A DNA stretch of 62,954 bases from positions 1 through 62,954 of the forward strand of contig JAOPKD010000016.1 of the NCBI GenBank assembly GCA_025517565.1, read 5' to 3'. The notes beneath the pieces are model-generated. The model made no database searches. It was not told where the DNA came from and saw nothing but the letters and a program-made list of their open reading frames with translations. Below are positions 26,753 through 35,339 of this stretch, piece after piece; positions within the stretch are counted from its first letter, which is position 1, and each line of letters begins with the position of its first letter. The stretch comes from Halapricum hydrolyticum. Its GTDB lineage: Archaea > Halobacteriota > Halobacteria > Halobacteriales > Haloarculaceae. The position numbers and the translations under genes are program-made.

Positions 26753-28048
26753 CTAATCGTCAACCATGCTTTCGAGCACGTCAACCAACTCGGGGTTCTC
26801 GCGGATTAGTCGCTCTACTCTGTCCAAGTCCTTGTGCTCCTGCAGACTGTCGGCGTCGTCTTTCGCGTCCTGCACAGAGTCTTCTATCTGTTCTTGTGCC
26901 TGTTTCGCGTCCGGTGCGAAGACCGTTCCACACGACGGACAGGCTTTCGCGTTCGGTTTCAACTGTTCCTTACAGGTCGGACAGACTTGTGGCGTCAACG
27001 GTGAGGTATCCTCTTCCTCGCGCCTGCCGGTGGCTATCTCTGCCTCTTTGATGTGGTCTTCGTCGCTCAAGTGCTGATAGGTAGTTTCCATCACCTTCGA
27101 GCCTGGCCCGTGCCCAATGAGATACTTGATTGTGGATTCGTCCATGTCGTAATCTCGCTTGCACGTCGTGACGAAATAGTGGCGGAAGTTGTGGGGGTTC
27201 GGTGGCTTCTCAATGTCCGCCCGATCCGCGAGAATCTTCAATCGGGTTCGGATCGCGTCTTGTGACAGCATTCCGCCGGGCGTGCCACGGTTCGCACTCG
27301 GCAAGACGGTAATCAGGTAGTCGTCACGGTCGCCAGTCGGGTGGTTCTGCAGCCAGTCGTACACCGCCCGCTGTGCACCAAGCAACGGACGTTTTCGCCC
27401 GGTCTTCTCGGCACCTTTGAGTCCGTTCACGTCCGTATTGAGGTAGTAAATCCCTTCATCCGGCTTGACATCCTTGATTCGGAGTGTCTGAATGGCTCGG
27501 ATTCGCTGGCCCGTGTTCAACAGCAATTCGAGGATACACCGATCCCGTGCGTTGCTCACCGCGTCACGTAACTGTTCCACTTCCTCGCGGGTGTACATAT
27601 CCCGGTCGTCAACCGACGTTTTTTCCTGTGCTCTCACAACCACTTCCGCCGGATCAACGCCTAGCTCTGAATGATACTCAAAGAATTTCGTCACGGCAGA
27701 CTGCCACTGTGAGAGGGTTGATTTCTGGTACCCACTGTCTTTCACATCCGGGTGCTCACCGGACTCTAAGGACTGGAATAGCGTGTTCACGTCCGTTACG
27801 TCCATCTCAACTAGTGGTTGCTCTGCGAACTCTCCGAATCGCTTCAATCCCTGGCCGTATGCAGCTACTGTGCCGTGGCTTTTCTGTTCGCGGTCCCCGT
27901 TCCCGTTCACGAATACCTCAGTCGGCACGTCCGGATGAATCGCGTCAAGGAACTCGACCATTGGCTCTTTGTCTGCCTCGAAAATGTCCGCTTCGAGGAT
28001 TCGGTCACGGGCTATCTCTGCACGGTGCTCTGGATCGTCCGTCCCCAT
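26753..28048 (-). CDS. int: Integrase: tyrosine recombinase with C-terminal zinc ribbon
   Basis: 431 residues. A SAM-like core-binding domain (about 50-150) is followed by a catalytic domain with Arg in LNTGQRIRAIQTL, Lys in EKTGRKRPLLG, HNFRHYFVT (HxxR) and GHGPGSKVMETTYQHLS with the nucleophile Tyr. A zinc ribbon then follows, CPTCKEQLKPNAKACPSCGTVF (about 355-376), and a charged coiled tail. It starts 46 bases from the attR core, the standard position for the enzyme that integrates its element, so it probably recombines the taw1 site. Confidence 0.92.
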   Translation of the reverse strand: MGTDDPEHRAEIARDRILEADIFEADKEPMVEFLDAIHPDVPTEVFVNGNGDREQKSHGTVAAYGQGLKRFGEFAEQPLVEMDVTDVNTLFQSLESGEHPDVKDSGYQKSTLSQWQSAVTKFFEYHSELGVDPAEVVVRAQEKTSVDDRDMYTREEVEQLRDAVSNARDRCILELLLNTGQRIRAIQTLRIKDVKPDEGIYYLNTDVNGLKGAEKTGRKRPLLGAQRAVYDWLQNHPTGDRDDYLITVLPSANRGTPGGMLSQDAIRTRLKILADRADIEKPPNPHNFRHYFVTTCKRDYDMDESTIKYLIGHGPGSKVMETTYQHLSDEDHIKEAEIATGRREEEDTSPLTPQVCPTCKEQLKPNAKACPSCGTVFAPDAKQAQEQIEDSVQDAKDDADSLQEHKDLDRVERLIRENPELVDVLESMVDD

Positions 28049-28070
28049 ACTCCCCTATTCAATCGCGTTT

Positions 28071-28078
28071 GTTATACC
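28071..28078 (-). promoter_or_regulatory. TATA box of the integrase gene
   Basis: GGTATAAC on the minus strand, 23-30 bases before the integrase ATG. It sits in the loop of an imperfect hairpin (CAATCG at 28060-28065 and CGATTG at 28078-28083) squeezed between the gene and attR, so integrase binding near the core could repress its own promoter. Confidence 0.6.
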
Positions 28079-28090
28079 GATTGGGGATAG

Positions 28091-28225
28091 TTACAACGCG
28101 TATTTGTAACACTTGCCCTCACCCTGGAGGGCGTTGTCGGTCCACCCACAGGTCTGGACGGCGGTGTGATTGACGCTGTGGTAGTCGGGATCGCCGACCT
28201 GCCGGGGACTACCCTCGTCGCTCAT
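28091..28225 (-). pseudogene. taw1: Stranded original 5' end of taw1
   Basis: Forty-four codons beginning MSDEGSPRQV and ending CYKYAL before TAA. This is the native start of the wyosine synthase gene, cut at codon 43-44 by integration; the TAA is supplied by the element at the junction. Codons are GC-rich like the host, in contrast to the element-borne replacement at 14823-14953. Its host promoter probably lies in 28226-28390 and may now transcribe into the integrase. Confidence 0.9.
28095..28105. other. attR core
   Basis: AACGCGTATTT, identical to attL. To its left is element DNA with the integrase promoter; to its right is the native taw1 5' end. Confidence 0.9.
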
Positions 28226-28253
28226 ACTGACGGATACCGTCTCTGCGTCCATA

Positions 28254-28320
28254 ACCGACACGGAACCGGATCGTCACGTGTCCCGGTGCCCACGACCGAC
28301 ACGGAACCGGATCGGCACGT
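28254..28320. repeat. Two 26-base direct repeats, 41-base period
   Basis: ACCGACACGGAACCGGATCG followed by K-CACGT occurs at 28254-28279 and 28295-28320 with one mismatch. The repeats lie between the stranded taw1 start and the hydrolase-like gene, where both divergent promoters should be. They may be paired operator sites or a simple tandem duplication. Confidence 0.7.
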
Positions 28321-28390
28321 TCCGGTCGGAGCCGAATCGTTTCGCTCGTCGGTCGAAACCCACACGAATGCCGGCGACGAACGACAGCAC

Positions 28391-29170
28391 ATGCCGACCG
28401 CGCATAACGGATCCGTCGCGATCGAGTACGCTGTCCACGGCAACGGACCGACCGTCGTCTGCTGTGGCAGTGCCGGCCTCGGGGCCTGGCAATGGAGCTA
28501 TCTCGTCACGCCGCTCGCACGCGAGTACGAGGTCGTCGTCTTCGACTACCGCGGGACCGGAGAGTCGGACGCTCCCGACGGCCCCTACACTGTCGCGGAC
28601 CTCACGGCCGATCTCGACGCCGTCCTGTCCGAGCACGGCGCCCGCTCGGTCCATCTGCTCGGGGCTGGTCTCGGCGGGGTCGTCGCCGTCGAGTACGCCC
28701 GCCGGGCCGGTCGGGTCGAGTCGATCGGCTTGGTGGGGACCCCCACGTCTCCGTCGGACGTGGATTTCGACGCGCTCGATCGGCTGCGCGCACCTCGCGA
28801 CGACCCAGACGCGCTCGAACGGTCGCTTTCGGTCGCGTTCGCGCCCGGCACCGTCGAGTCGCATCCGGACGAGATCAGCCGTATCGTCGAGTGGCGAGGG
28901 GCGGACGACGCCGGACCGGCGGGCTGGGACGGACAGCTGGCCGCCATGCGCGAGGCCGACCTGACCGACCTCTACGAGGTGACGACGCCAGCACTCGTTT
29001 TCCACGGCGTCGAGGACGCGATCGTCGATCCTGAAGCCGGCCGGCAGCTGGCCGAACAGCTACCGCGGGGAGAGCACCGCGCCGTCGAGAGCGGCCATCT
29101 CGTCCACGTCGAACAGCCCCAGGTCGTCGCCGACGAATTGCTCGCGTGGCTGGACGAACAACGGGCGTAA
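28391..29170 (+). CDS. Alpha/beta-hydrolase fold protein lacking the nucleophile
   Basis: 259 residues from MPTAHNGSVA. The fold is clear: oxyanion region CCGSAGLGAWQW, FDYRGTGESDAP, cap domain, the acid in FHGVEDAIVDPEAG and the His in VESGHLVHVEQP. The nucleophile elbow normally reads GxSxG but here reads LLGAGLGGVVAVEYA, with Gly93 where Ser should be. Either it is a non-catalytic homologue, as known for some receptors in this superfamily, or it uses different chemistry. The frame is open further upstream into the repeats, but the fold begins after this Met. Confidence 0.85.
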   Translation: MPTAHNGSVAIEYAVHGNGPTVVCCGSAGLGAWQWSYLVTPLAREYEVVVFDYRGTGESDAPDGPYTVADLTADLDAVLSEHGARSVHLLGAGLGGVVAVEYARRAGRVESIGLVGTPTSPSDVDFDALDRLRAPRDDPDALERSLSVAFAPGTVESHPDEISRIVEWRGADDAGPAGWDGQLAAMREADLTDLYEVTTPALVFHGVEDAIVDPEAGRQLAEQLPRGEHRAVESGHLVHVEQPQVVADELLAWLDEQRA

Positions 29171-29279
29171 TCGCGACACTAAGCACGGCGACGGGCGAAC
29201 ACGACGGAACCAGGATGGGTGAACACGACCCGGAGTCGCGACACAACGCCTATCCCCCGCGCTGCCCTCAGAGTCGTCT

Positions 29280-29489
29280 ATGACCGATTATACCACCGTC
29301 TCGATCCCGAAGGACCTGGCTGACCGCGTCGAGGAGACGATCGAGGGAACGAGCTTTTCCAGCACGAGCGATCTCGTCCGATTCCTCCTGCGGAGTATCG
29401 TCATCGAACACCAGCGAGAGGGGCAGCTCACGGAAGCGCAGTTCGCCGAGATCGCAGAGCAGCTGCAGGATCTAGGGTATTTAGAGTAG
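29280..29489 (+). CDS. Ribbon-helix-helix (CopG-like) transcription regulator
   Basis: 69 residues. The N-terminal strand TTVSIPKDLADRVEETIEGT and FSSTSDLVRFLLRSIVIEHQ form the RHH dimer motif, followed by a short helix. Single-gene unit facing the JAMM-like gene. Target unknown. Confidence 0.85.
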   Translation: MTDYTTVSIPKDLADRVEETIEGTSFSSTSDLVRFLLRSIVIEHQREGQLTEAQFAEIAEQLQDLGYLE

Positions 29490-29513
29490 CAGCGACACGA
29501 ATTTCGGAGACAG

Positions 29514-29930
29514 TCACAGCACGCCTTCGGGCGGTTCGACCGCGAGCACCTCGACCGGCAGGCGGCGACCGCTGCGGTCGAACGCCGCGAGCGATTCGCG
29601 ATCCCACGGCGGGACGGCGACGAACACGACCGCGTGGAGGTCGTCGGTCTCGGAGACGCTCAGTTCACCGGTCGGATGCGAGACGAACCGTCCGTCCGTC
29701 TGGCCGACCGGCGTTCCCAGATCCATCCCGAAGACGGCGTTGACCGACGAGCCGGCCTGGGGCAGGTAGACGTGGGTGAACACCGGCGTCTCCGGATCGA
29801 CGTCGTCGACGCCGAGTTCCCCGGCCGGCGTCGAATCGAGCGAGACCGTCACCGACTGCGGATCGCGGTCGCCCGCGTACTCCAGTAGGTATTCGAGTAG
29901 CCCCTCAGTGATGTATCGGGTTTCCATCAT
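29514..29930 (-). CDS. Degenerate JAMM/MPN-like protein
   Basis: 138 residues. [16 protein letters not shown] near residue 85 resembles the JAMM metalloprotease signature HSHPx(6-7)SxxD, with SHP and SxTD present, but the first His is Val. The preceding [17 protein letters not shown] fits the JAMM strand pattern. Loss of one zinc ligand suggests an inactive or altered form. The ATG overlaps the upstream gene's TGA, so it is co-translated with the MBL-like protein. Family assignment is an inference from the motif. Confidence 0.55.
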   Translation of the reverse strand: MMETRYITEGLLEYLLEYAGDRDPQSVTVSLDSTPAGELGVDDVDPETPVFTHVYLPQAGSSVNAVFGMDLGTPVGQTDGRFVSHPTGELSVSETDDLHAVVFVAVPPWDRESLAAFDRSGRRLPVEVLAVEPPEGVL

Positions 29931-30607
29931 CCGAAGAGCATCGAGCGAACGGTCTCGGCGTACAGTCGGGGTGCGCGCCGACGAGCGCCCCTGAGCGCGT
30001 CCGCGATCGCTCCTGCTGCGTCCCCGAGGACGCCCTCACCGTGACCGACGAGCACGCGCTCGGGAGCGAACCGTCGGAGCGACCGGGGCGGCTTCAGGCG
30101 CAGCGCGGGATGGACGCCCAGCGTTTCCTCGCCCGTCAGGAAGTACTCGGCCGTCCCGAGCGCCTCGGGGACGACCAGCGTCTCGTCGTGTTCGCCGTAG
30201 AGGACCGCCTCCTGCCAGAGCGGCGTGTCGATGAGTTCGTGGACGCCGAACCCGGAGTCGCCGAGGTCGACGTGGACGCGCTCGACCAGTGCGTCGAGTT
30301 CCGACGCGACGCCGCTCATCCACTCGGGGACGTACACCGGCACGTCGTGCCGGCGCGCGACCGTGGCCGCGTCGCGCTTGTGCCGATCCAGCAGGACGGC
30401 GACGCCTTCGACCTCACCGTACTCCGCCAGGAGGTCGTCCACGCCGTCAGTGTCAACCGGATCGAGAACCCAGACGCCACCGTTTTCGCCGACGACAGCG
30501 TGGCTGGCGCGTTGCATCTGCTCGTCCGGGTGGGCGATCCAGCCGACGCCACCGTCGTAGCGATCGATCTCGCGCATCCGAGCCGGTCCCGACCCTTTCA
30601 GAGGCAT
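29927..30607 (-). CDS. Metallo-beta-lactamase-like protein with degenerate metal site
   Basis: 226 residues. The order of elements follows the MBL fold: [16 protein letters not shown], then [28 protein letters not shown] where true enzymes have HxHxDH, then [16 protein letters not shown] and [10 protein letters not shown] near the C-terminus. Only scattered ligands remain, so catalysis is doubtful. I start at [10 protein letters not shown] (30607); MREIDRYDG (30577) is an alternative. It forms an operon with the JAMM-like gene. Confidence 0.6.
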   Translation of the reverse strand: MPLKGSGPARMREIDRYDGGVGWIAHPDEQMQRASHAVVGENGGVWVLDPVDTDGVDDLLAEYGEVEGVAVLLDRHKRDAATVARRHDVPVYVPEWMSGVASELDALVERVHVDLGDSGFGVHELIDTPLWQEAVLYGEHDETLVVPEALGTAEYFLTGEETLGVHPALRLKPPRSLRRFAPERVLVGHGEGVLGDAAGAIADALRGARRRAPRLYAETVRSMLFG

Positions 30608-30754
30608 AAACGAGCCAACGGCTCCCACGGGTATATACTGTCGGCTGTCGGAGTCGTTTGCGGCCCCCTCTCCTCGCGGTTCCCGGATCGATCCACACGG
30701 CCGACGACGAAAGATCCCCACCCGTTAAGTCCGGGCGCTACGACGCCGCCGCTA

Positions 30755-31300
30755 ATGGACGTCATCGAGACAGTCGTCGTCGCGTTCTGGGCGATGTTGC
30801 CCGCCTACGTGCCGAACAACGCGGCCGTCCTGTTCGGCGGCGGTCGACCGATCGACGGCGGACGGACCTGGGGAGACCGACGCCTGCTCGGCGACGGCAA
30901 GACCTGGCGCGGGACTGTCGGCGGAACCGCAACCGGACTCGCGCTGGCGCTCGCGTTGAACGCCGTCCAGCCGGCAGCAACGGACGTGCTCGCCGTTCCC
31001 GTCCCCGAGTTCCCGATCGTCGCCGCCGTCACGCTCGCGGCCGGGGCGATGGCGGGAGATATCACTGCCTCGTTTATCAAACGCCGAAGCGGACGCGATC
31101 GCGGCGCGGCGTTCCCGGGCCTCGACCAGCTAGATTTCGTCGTCGGCGCGCTCGTCCCGACCGCGATCCTCGCGCCGGGCTGGTTCGGGGAGACGTTCAC
31201 TGCCCCGGTGCTCGCGGTCGTCCTCGTTCTCACGCCGCTGTTGCACGTCGGGACGAACGTCGTCGCGTACTATCTCGGGCTGAAAGACGAGCCCTGGTAG
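30755..31300 (+). CDS. carS: CDP-archaeol synthase
   Basis: Integral membrane CTP:archaetidate transferase (former DUF46) that activates archaeol-type lipid for polar headgroup attachment. 181 residues, about four to five membrane helices. Signature [12 protein letters not shown] (about residues 44-55) and [17 protein letters not shown] with FPGLDQLDF (about 105-130). Start ATG 30755 gives the usual length. Confidence 0.95.
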   Translation: MDVIETVVVAFWAMLPAYVPNNAAVLFGGGRPIDGGRTWGDRRLLGDGKTWRGTVGGTATGLALALALNAVQPAATDVLAVPVPEFPIVAAVTLAAGAMAGDITASFIKRRSGRDRGAAFPGLDQLDFVVGALVPTAILAPGWFGETFTAPVLAVVLVLTPLLHVGTNVVAYYLGLKDEPW

Positions 31301-31411
31301 CGCGCCCGTCGAGCGCACCGCCGATCCGTCCGCTGTGCGAACGTGGACATGGACGAGCGCCATCGACCCGAACTGGTGGGCTTTTCACTCCCGGCCGCCG
31401 AGATACGAACA

Positions 31412-32515
31412 ATGAGCTCTCGCGACAGCACGCTCCGGCTCGCGACACGTGGCTCCGATCTCGCGCTTCGACAGGCGGCCACGGTCAAGGAGGCGCTCGA
31501 AGGTCGGCGACGGTCGGTCGAGTTGATCGAAGTCGAAACGACCGGCGACCAGATCCGCGACGAACTGATCCACCGACTGGGCAAGACCGGCGCGTTCGTC
31601 CGCGCACTCGACGAACGGGTACTCGACGGCGACGCCGACGCTGCCGTCCACTCGCTGAAAGACGTGCCGACCGAGGGCGGCGACAGCATGGTCGTCGCGG
31701 GCGTCCCCGGTCGAGGCCCCGCAAGCGACGTGCTGGTAACACCCGACGGAAAGACACTCGAGGAACTCCCGGAAGGCGCAACTATCGGCACGTCCAGTCT
31801 CCGACGCGAGGCCCAGTTGCGGGCCGAGAGTCCAGATCTGAACGTCGAACCGCTCCGCGGGAACGTCGACACCCGGATCGAGAAGCTGCTGGCCCCGACA
31901 CTCCAGCGTGAGCACGCTGACCGCAGCGACGCCGAAAGCGAGCGCAAAGAGCACGCCGACGACGAAGACTACGAACACCCCTACGACCGGACGGTCGAGG
32001 AGTGGTTCAACGGCCTCGCCGAGGTCGAACGTCGCGCACTCGAACGTGACGCCGAAATCGAATACGACGCGATCGTGCTGGCGGCCGCGGGCCTGAAGCG
32101 ACTCGGTCTGGATCATCACGTCTCGACCGTCGAACTGGACCCCGACCGGTTCGTTCCTGCCCCCGGACAGGGAGCTATCGCTGTCACCGCGCCCGACGGC
32201 GAGATTGCCGAGACGATCAACGACGCGATCGACCAGCCGCCGACGCGCGTCGCGACGACAGTCGAACGCACCGTCCTGGCGACGCTGGGTGGCGGCTGTA
32301 TCGCGCCGATCGGCGTCCACGCGACGGTCCAGGGCAGCACGGTCCGGACCACGGCCCGCGTCTCGAGCCGCGATGGAAGTGACGAGGTCACGGCCACGCG
32401 AGATCTGCCTATCCACCGCCATCCGGACGCTGCGCGCGAGTTCGCCGAGGAACTCCGCGAACAGGGCGCGGCCGAACTGATCGAACAGGCCGTCGCGGAG
32501 GCAGAAGACGAATGA
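31412..32515 (+). CDS. hemC: Porphobilinogen deaminase (hydroxymethylbilane synthase)
   Basis: Joins four porphobilinogens into hydroxymethylbilane in the tetrapyrrole pathway. 367 residues. LATRGSDLALRQA at the start, HSLKDVPTE, IGTSSLRREAQLRA and PLRGNVDTRIEKL form the substrate groove; the dipyrromethane cofactor Cys is in LGGGCIAPIG. A charged insertion of about 45 residues after RIEKL (EHADRSDAESERKEHADDED) is absent from bacterial enzymes and is probably a halophilic loop. ATGA overlap with hemD. Confidence 0.95.
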   Translation: MSSRDSTLRLATRGSDLALRQAATVKEALEGRRRSVELIEVETTGDQIRDELIHRLGKTGAFVRALDERVLDGDADAAVHSLKDVPTEGGDSMVVAGVPGRGPASDVLVTPDGKTLEELPEGATIGTSSLRREAQLRAESPDLNVEPLRGNVDTRIEKLLAPTLQREHADRSDAESERKEHADDEDYEHPYDRTVEEWFNGLAEVERRALERDAEIEYDAIVLAAAGLKRLGLDHHVSTVELDPDRFVPAPGQGAIAVTAPDGEIAETINDAIDQPPTRVATTVERTVLATLGGGCIAPIGVHATVQGSTVRTTARVSSRDGSDEVTATRDLPIHRHPDAAREFAEELREQGAAELIEQAVAEAEDE

Positions 32516-33249
32516 CGACGGTGCCTCGCGTGGCGGTCTTCCGGCCCGACGACGATCGACTCGCGAGGGCCGTCGAACTGCTCGAATCGCTGGACATGGA
32601 AGCGATCGCCGACCCGATGCTCGCGGTCGAACCCGCCGGATCGACGCCGCGCTCGGACGCCGATGTCGTCGTCTTCACGAGCACGACCGGCGTCGATCTC
32701 GTCGCGAACACCGAGTGGACGCCGGACGACGCGACGATATGTGCGATCGGCGAGACGACCGCCCAGGCCCTCCGAGACACGGGATTCGAGGTCGATGTGG
32801 TCCCCGAGACCTACACGTCCGGGGGGCTGGTCGAGGCACTCGAAAGCGAGGTCGAGAGCGCGCGCGTCGAACTCGCTCGCAGCGACCACGGGAGCCCGGT
32901 ACTCGTCGACGGACTGTTCGAGGCCGGCGGGTACGTCCACGAGACCGTGCTCTACCGGCTGGTCCGTCCCGACGGTGCCGGCGAGTCGGCCGAGATGGCG
33001 GCCGCAGGCGAGCTCGACGCCGCGCTGTTCACCTCGTCGCTGACCGTCGAGCACTTCCTGGAAGCGGCAACTGAGCGCGGCGTCCGCGAGGCGGCGATCG
33101 ACGGGCTGAACGAGGCGGTCGTCGGTACGATCGGTCCACCGACCAAGGAGACGGCCGAATCGAACGGGATCGACGTCGACGTCGTCCCCGAGACGGCCGA
33201 CTTCGAGCGGCTGGCCCGTGCGGTCGTCGAGCAACTGCAGTCGAACTAG
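32512..33249 (+). CDS. hemD: Uroporphyrinogen-III synthase
   Basis: 245 residues, two-lobed enzyme that inverts ring D and closes the macrocycle. VVFTSTTGVDLVA and ICAIGETTAQALRDTGFEVDVVPETYTSGGLVEAL mark the conserved lobe, and ALFTSSLTVEHFLEA and VVGTIGPPTKETAESNGIDVDVVPE mark the second. It overlaps hemC by four bases. Confidence 0.93.
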   Translation: MTTVPRVAVFRPDDDRLARAVELLESLDMEAIADPMLAVEPAGSTPRSDADVVVFTSTTGVDLVANTEWTPDDATICAIGETTAQALRDTGFEVDVVPETYTSGGLVEALESEVESARVELARSDHGSPVLVDGLFEAGGYVHETVLYRLVRPDGAGESAEMAAAGELDAALFTSSLTVEHFLEAATERGVREAAIDGLNEAVVGTIGPPTKETAESNGIDVDVVPETADFERLARAVVEQLQSN

Positions 33250-33290
33250 ATGGGTGGTGTGTTTTTGCCTGGAGCGGTCCCAGATCGGGT

Positions 33291-33491
33291 ATGGAACGCG
33301 CGAAAGCGATACGCGATCGACTCGCCGACTCGCCGGTTGCACTGGGAGTCGCGGGGGTCGTCCTGCTGGGAGCGCTGGCAGCCGTCCTGGTCAGTCAGAT
33401 CGGCTTCCCCCCGCGCGAGGCACTTTTCACCACCGGAATCGCCGTGTTCGTCCTCCTGATGGTCGCATACGACTGGTATGCGCGACAGTAG
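33291..33491 (+). CDS. Small two-helix membrane protein
   Basis: 66 residues with two hydrophobic segments, about 16-36 (VALGVAGVVLLGALAAVLVSQI) and 45-62 (ALFTTGIAVFVLLMVAYDW). It lies 41 bases after hemD and before the protoporphyrinogen oxidase, so it may be in the haem operon. No family recognised. Confidence 0.6.
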   Translation: MERAKAIRDRLADSPVALGVAGVVLLGALAAVLVSQIGFPPREALFTTGIAVFVLLMVAYDWYARQ

Positions 33492-33567
33492 GATCTCGAC
33501 ACACCGATATACGTCGGTCCCGCAGTACCAGCACGAACACCGCGACCGACCACGGTCGCAGCTAACT

Positions 33568-34833
33568 ATGCATGTCGGTGTAATCGGCGCAGGGATCTCC
33601 GGACTGGCAACGACACACGAACTCCGCGAGCGCGGCGCGACCGTCGACACCTTCGAGGCGAGCGACGAACCGGGCGGGATCGTCCGGTCGCGTCGGGTCG
33701 ACGGGCACGTCCTCGATCTCGGCCCGCAGCGGCTGCGCGGCTCGAAGCTGATCGAAGACTGGATTGACGAGTTCGACCTCCGCGAGCAGCGCTTCGAGGG
33801 CCACGACGATCAACCGCTGTTCGTCCTTCGCGACGGTCGGCTGCGGGTCGCACCGCTCTCTATCCGCGAGTCGATCACGACCGATCTCATCTCCTGGCGG
33901 GGGAAAGCCCGGATTCTGGCCGAGCCGCTGACCGGTCCGCCACAGCCGGACGAGACCGTCGCGGCGTTCTTCGCACGGAAGTTCGGCAGAGAGGCCGAAC
34001 GGACGCTGTTCTCGCCGCTGTACACGGGGCTGTACGGCGCGCACGCCGACGAGATGCTCGTCCGTCACTCGGTCGGCAAGGCCCTCGAAAAGCGCGGGAT
34101 CGACCGCTCGATCCTGCTGGCGGTCGCCCGGAAGCTACTCGAAGGTGTCGACATCCCGCCCATCGTCTCGCTGGAGGAAGGGTTACAGGCGCTCCCGAAG
34201 GCGATCGCCGACCGCTACGCCGATTCGATCCACTTCGAGACGGCCGTCGAAGCTGTCCGCGAAGACGGCGATGGCTTCGAGATCGTGACCGCCGACGGGA
34301 CGACGGCCGTCGACCAGATTGTCGTGACGACGCCGGCACCGATCACGGCCGACCTGCTCGAACCGCTCGACGAGGAGCTTACGGACGTCCTCGGCGGGTT
34401 GACGTACAATCCACTCGCAGTCGTCCACCTGGAATCCAACTACGGCCGGGTGGGACACGGCTGTCAGATCCTCGATAGTGAAGGGTACGAGACGCTGGGG
34501 CTGACCTGGAACGCGAGCATGCTCGACCGCGAGGGCGTATTTACGTCCTATCTCGGCGGATCGCGCTCGCCCGAACTGGTCGAAGAGAGCGACGACCGGC
34601 TCGGCGAGCTGGCAGCCGAGGAGTTCGAGTCGATCACTGGCTTCTCGGCACGACCGTTGCACGTCACCCGCTGGCGGCCGGGGATGCCCGCCTATGACGC
34701 GAGCTGGAACGCGCTCGATACCGTCTCGTTCCCCGATGGGATTCACGTCTGTGCGACCTACACCGAGCGAGCCGGTATCCCCGGACGGCTTCGGGACGCG
34801 AAACGGACGGCAGAAGCTGTCCTCGACAGTTAA
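33568..34833 (+). CDS. hemY: FAD-dependent protoporphyrinogen oxidase
   Basis: 421 residues. The dinucleotide motif VGVIGAGISGLATTHEL is at the N-terminus, followed by FEASDEPGGIVRSRRVDGHVLDLGPQRLRG, typical of HemY-type oxidases and related flavin amine oxidases. The C-terminal FAD contact is in TERAGIPGRLRDAKRTAEAVL. Located after hemC-hemD, it should oxidise protoporphyrinogen or coproporphyrinogen. Start at MHVGVIGAG because the FAD strand begins directly. Confidence 0.85.
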   Translation: MHVGVIGAGISGLATTHELRERGATVDTFEASDEPGGIVRSRRVDGHVLDLGPQRLRGSKLIEDWIDEFDLREQRFEGHDDQPLFVLRDGRLRVAPLSIRESITTDLISWRGKARILAEPLTGPPQPDETVAAFFARKFGREAERTLFSPLYTGLYGAHADEMLVRHSVGKALEKRGIDRSILLAVARKLLEGVDIPPIVSLEEGLQALPKAIADRYADSIHFETAVEAVREDGDGFEIVTADGTTAVDQIVVTTPAPITADLLEPLDEELTDVLGGLTYNPLAVVHLESNYGRVGHGCQILDSEGYETLGLTWNASMLDREGVFTSYLGGSRSPELVEESDDRLGELAAEEFESITGFSARPLHVTRWRPGMPAYDASWNALDTVSFPDGIHVCATYTERAGIPGRLRDAKRTAEAVLDS

Positions 34834-34871
34834 CAGCGTGGCTTTCTGGGGCGAAAAAGACAGCGTGGCGA

Positions 34872-35339
34872 TCAGGCGTCCGGACCGGACCACTCCGCCA
34901 GCGTCGTGGTCTTGGTCGAGCCCGGTGCCTCCCAGACGAGGGTGATCGTCGCCCCGCTGAGATCGACGTTCGAGCCGGGCGCCAGCGAACTATTCGACAC
35001 CTTGATCGAACTGCCGGCACTCAGCTCTGGCTGTGTCACGATGGGTTGTACGTCGTGTCGTCCGTTGGCTGCCGATACGTTCGCGTCCTCGATGACGAGC
35101 GTTAGCTCGGACGCTTCGAGGTTATCACCCGACTGGTGGGAAAACGTGACCACGTCGGAAGGCCCCGAGGAGTAGTCCGTCTCGAAGGCAGCAGTCGGCG
35201 GTGTCGTCGGACCCGATTCGTTCCCGAATTCGAGGAAGAACACGGCTGCTGTCGACGCGAGCAACACCGTGATTGCGACCATCAGAACGACACCAACGAC
35301 TTCCGATACCGCCGTGTCGTCTGTCCGCAGTGCGTGCAT
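34872..35339 (-). CDS. Type IV pilin-like protein
   Basis: 155 residues. The N-terminal MHALRTDDTAVSEVVGVVLMVAITVLLAST (shown in part) is the haloarchaeal pilin signature (DUF1628 type), a short charged leader followed by the hydrophobic assembly helix that prepilin peptidase exposes. The rest is a Thr/Ser-rich beta domain with an internal immunoglobulin-like pattern. Single gene; an insertion sequence sits about 150 bases upstream, just beyond a TATA-like box at about 35461-35470. Confidence 0.88.
   Translation of the reverse strand: MHALRTDDTAVSEVVGVVLMVAITVLLASTAAVFFLEFGNESGPTTPPTAAFETDYSSGPSDVVTFSHQSGDNLEASELTLVIEDANVSAANGRHDVQPIVTQPELSAGSSIKVSNSSLAPGSNVDLSGATITLVWEAPGSTKTTTLAEWSGPDA

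Larger units (their letters stand above)
14823..28105. mobile_element. 13.3 kb integrative element inserted in taw1
   Basis: Bounded by the 11-base core AACGCGTATTT at 14823-14833 and 28095-28105. Right of the left core lies a replacement taw1 5' end. Right of the right core lies the stranded original 5' end, with exactly the same 131-base distance from core to ATG in both. Contents are primase-polymerase, SF1 helicase, many small unknown genes, a 1137-residue protein and two tyrosine recombinases. The DNA is visibly less GC-rich than its surroundings. No structural virion or transfer genes are recognisable, so it may be a plasmid-like integrative element or a provirus of an unfamiliar type. 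Confidence 0.93.

Noticed and set aside
14823..28105. Reading the two taw1 starts as an old gene duplication rather than integration
   Set aside because: The right fragment ends exactly at the 11-base core next to an integrase promoter, and both spacings are identical, which fits site-specific recombination far better.
14823..28105. Calling the element a known haloarchaeal virus
   Set aside because: No capsid, spike, portal, terminase or packaging gene could be recognised, so I keep the neutral term integrative element.
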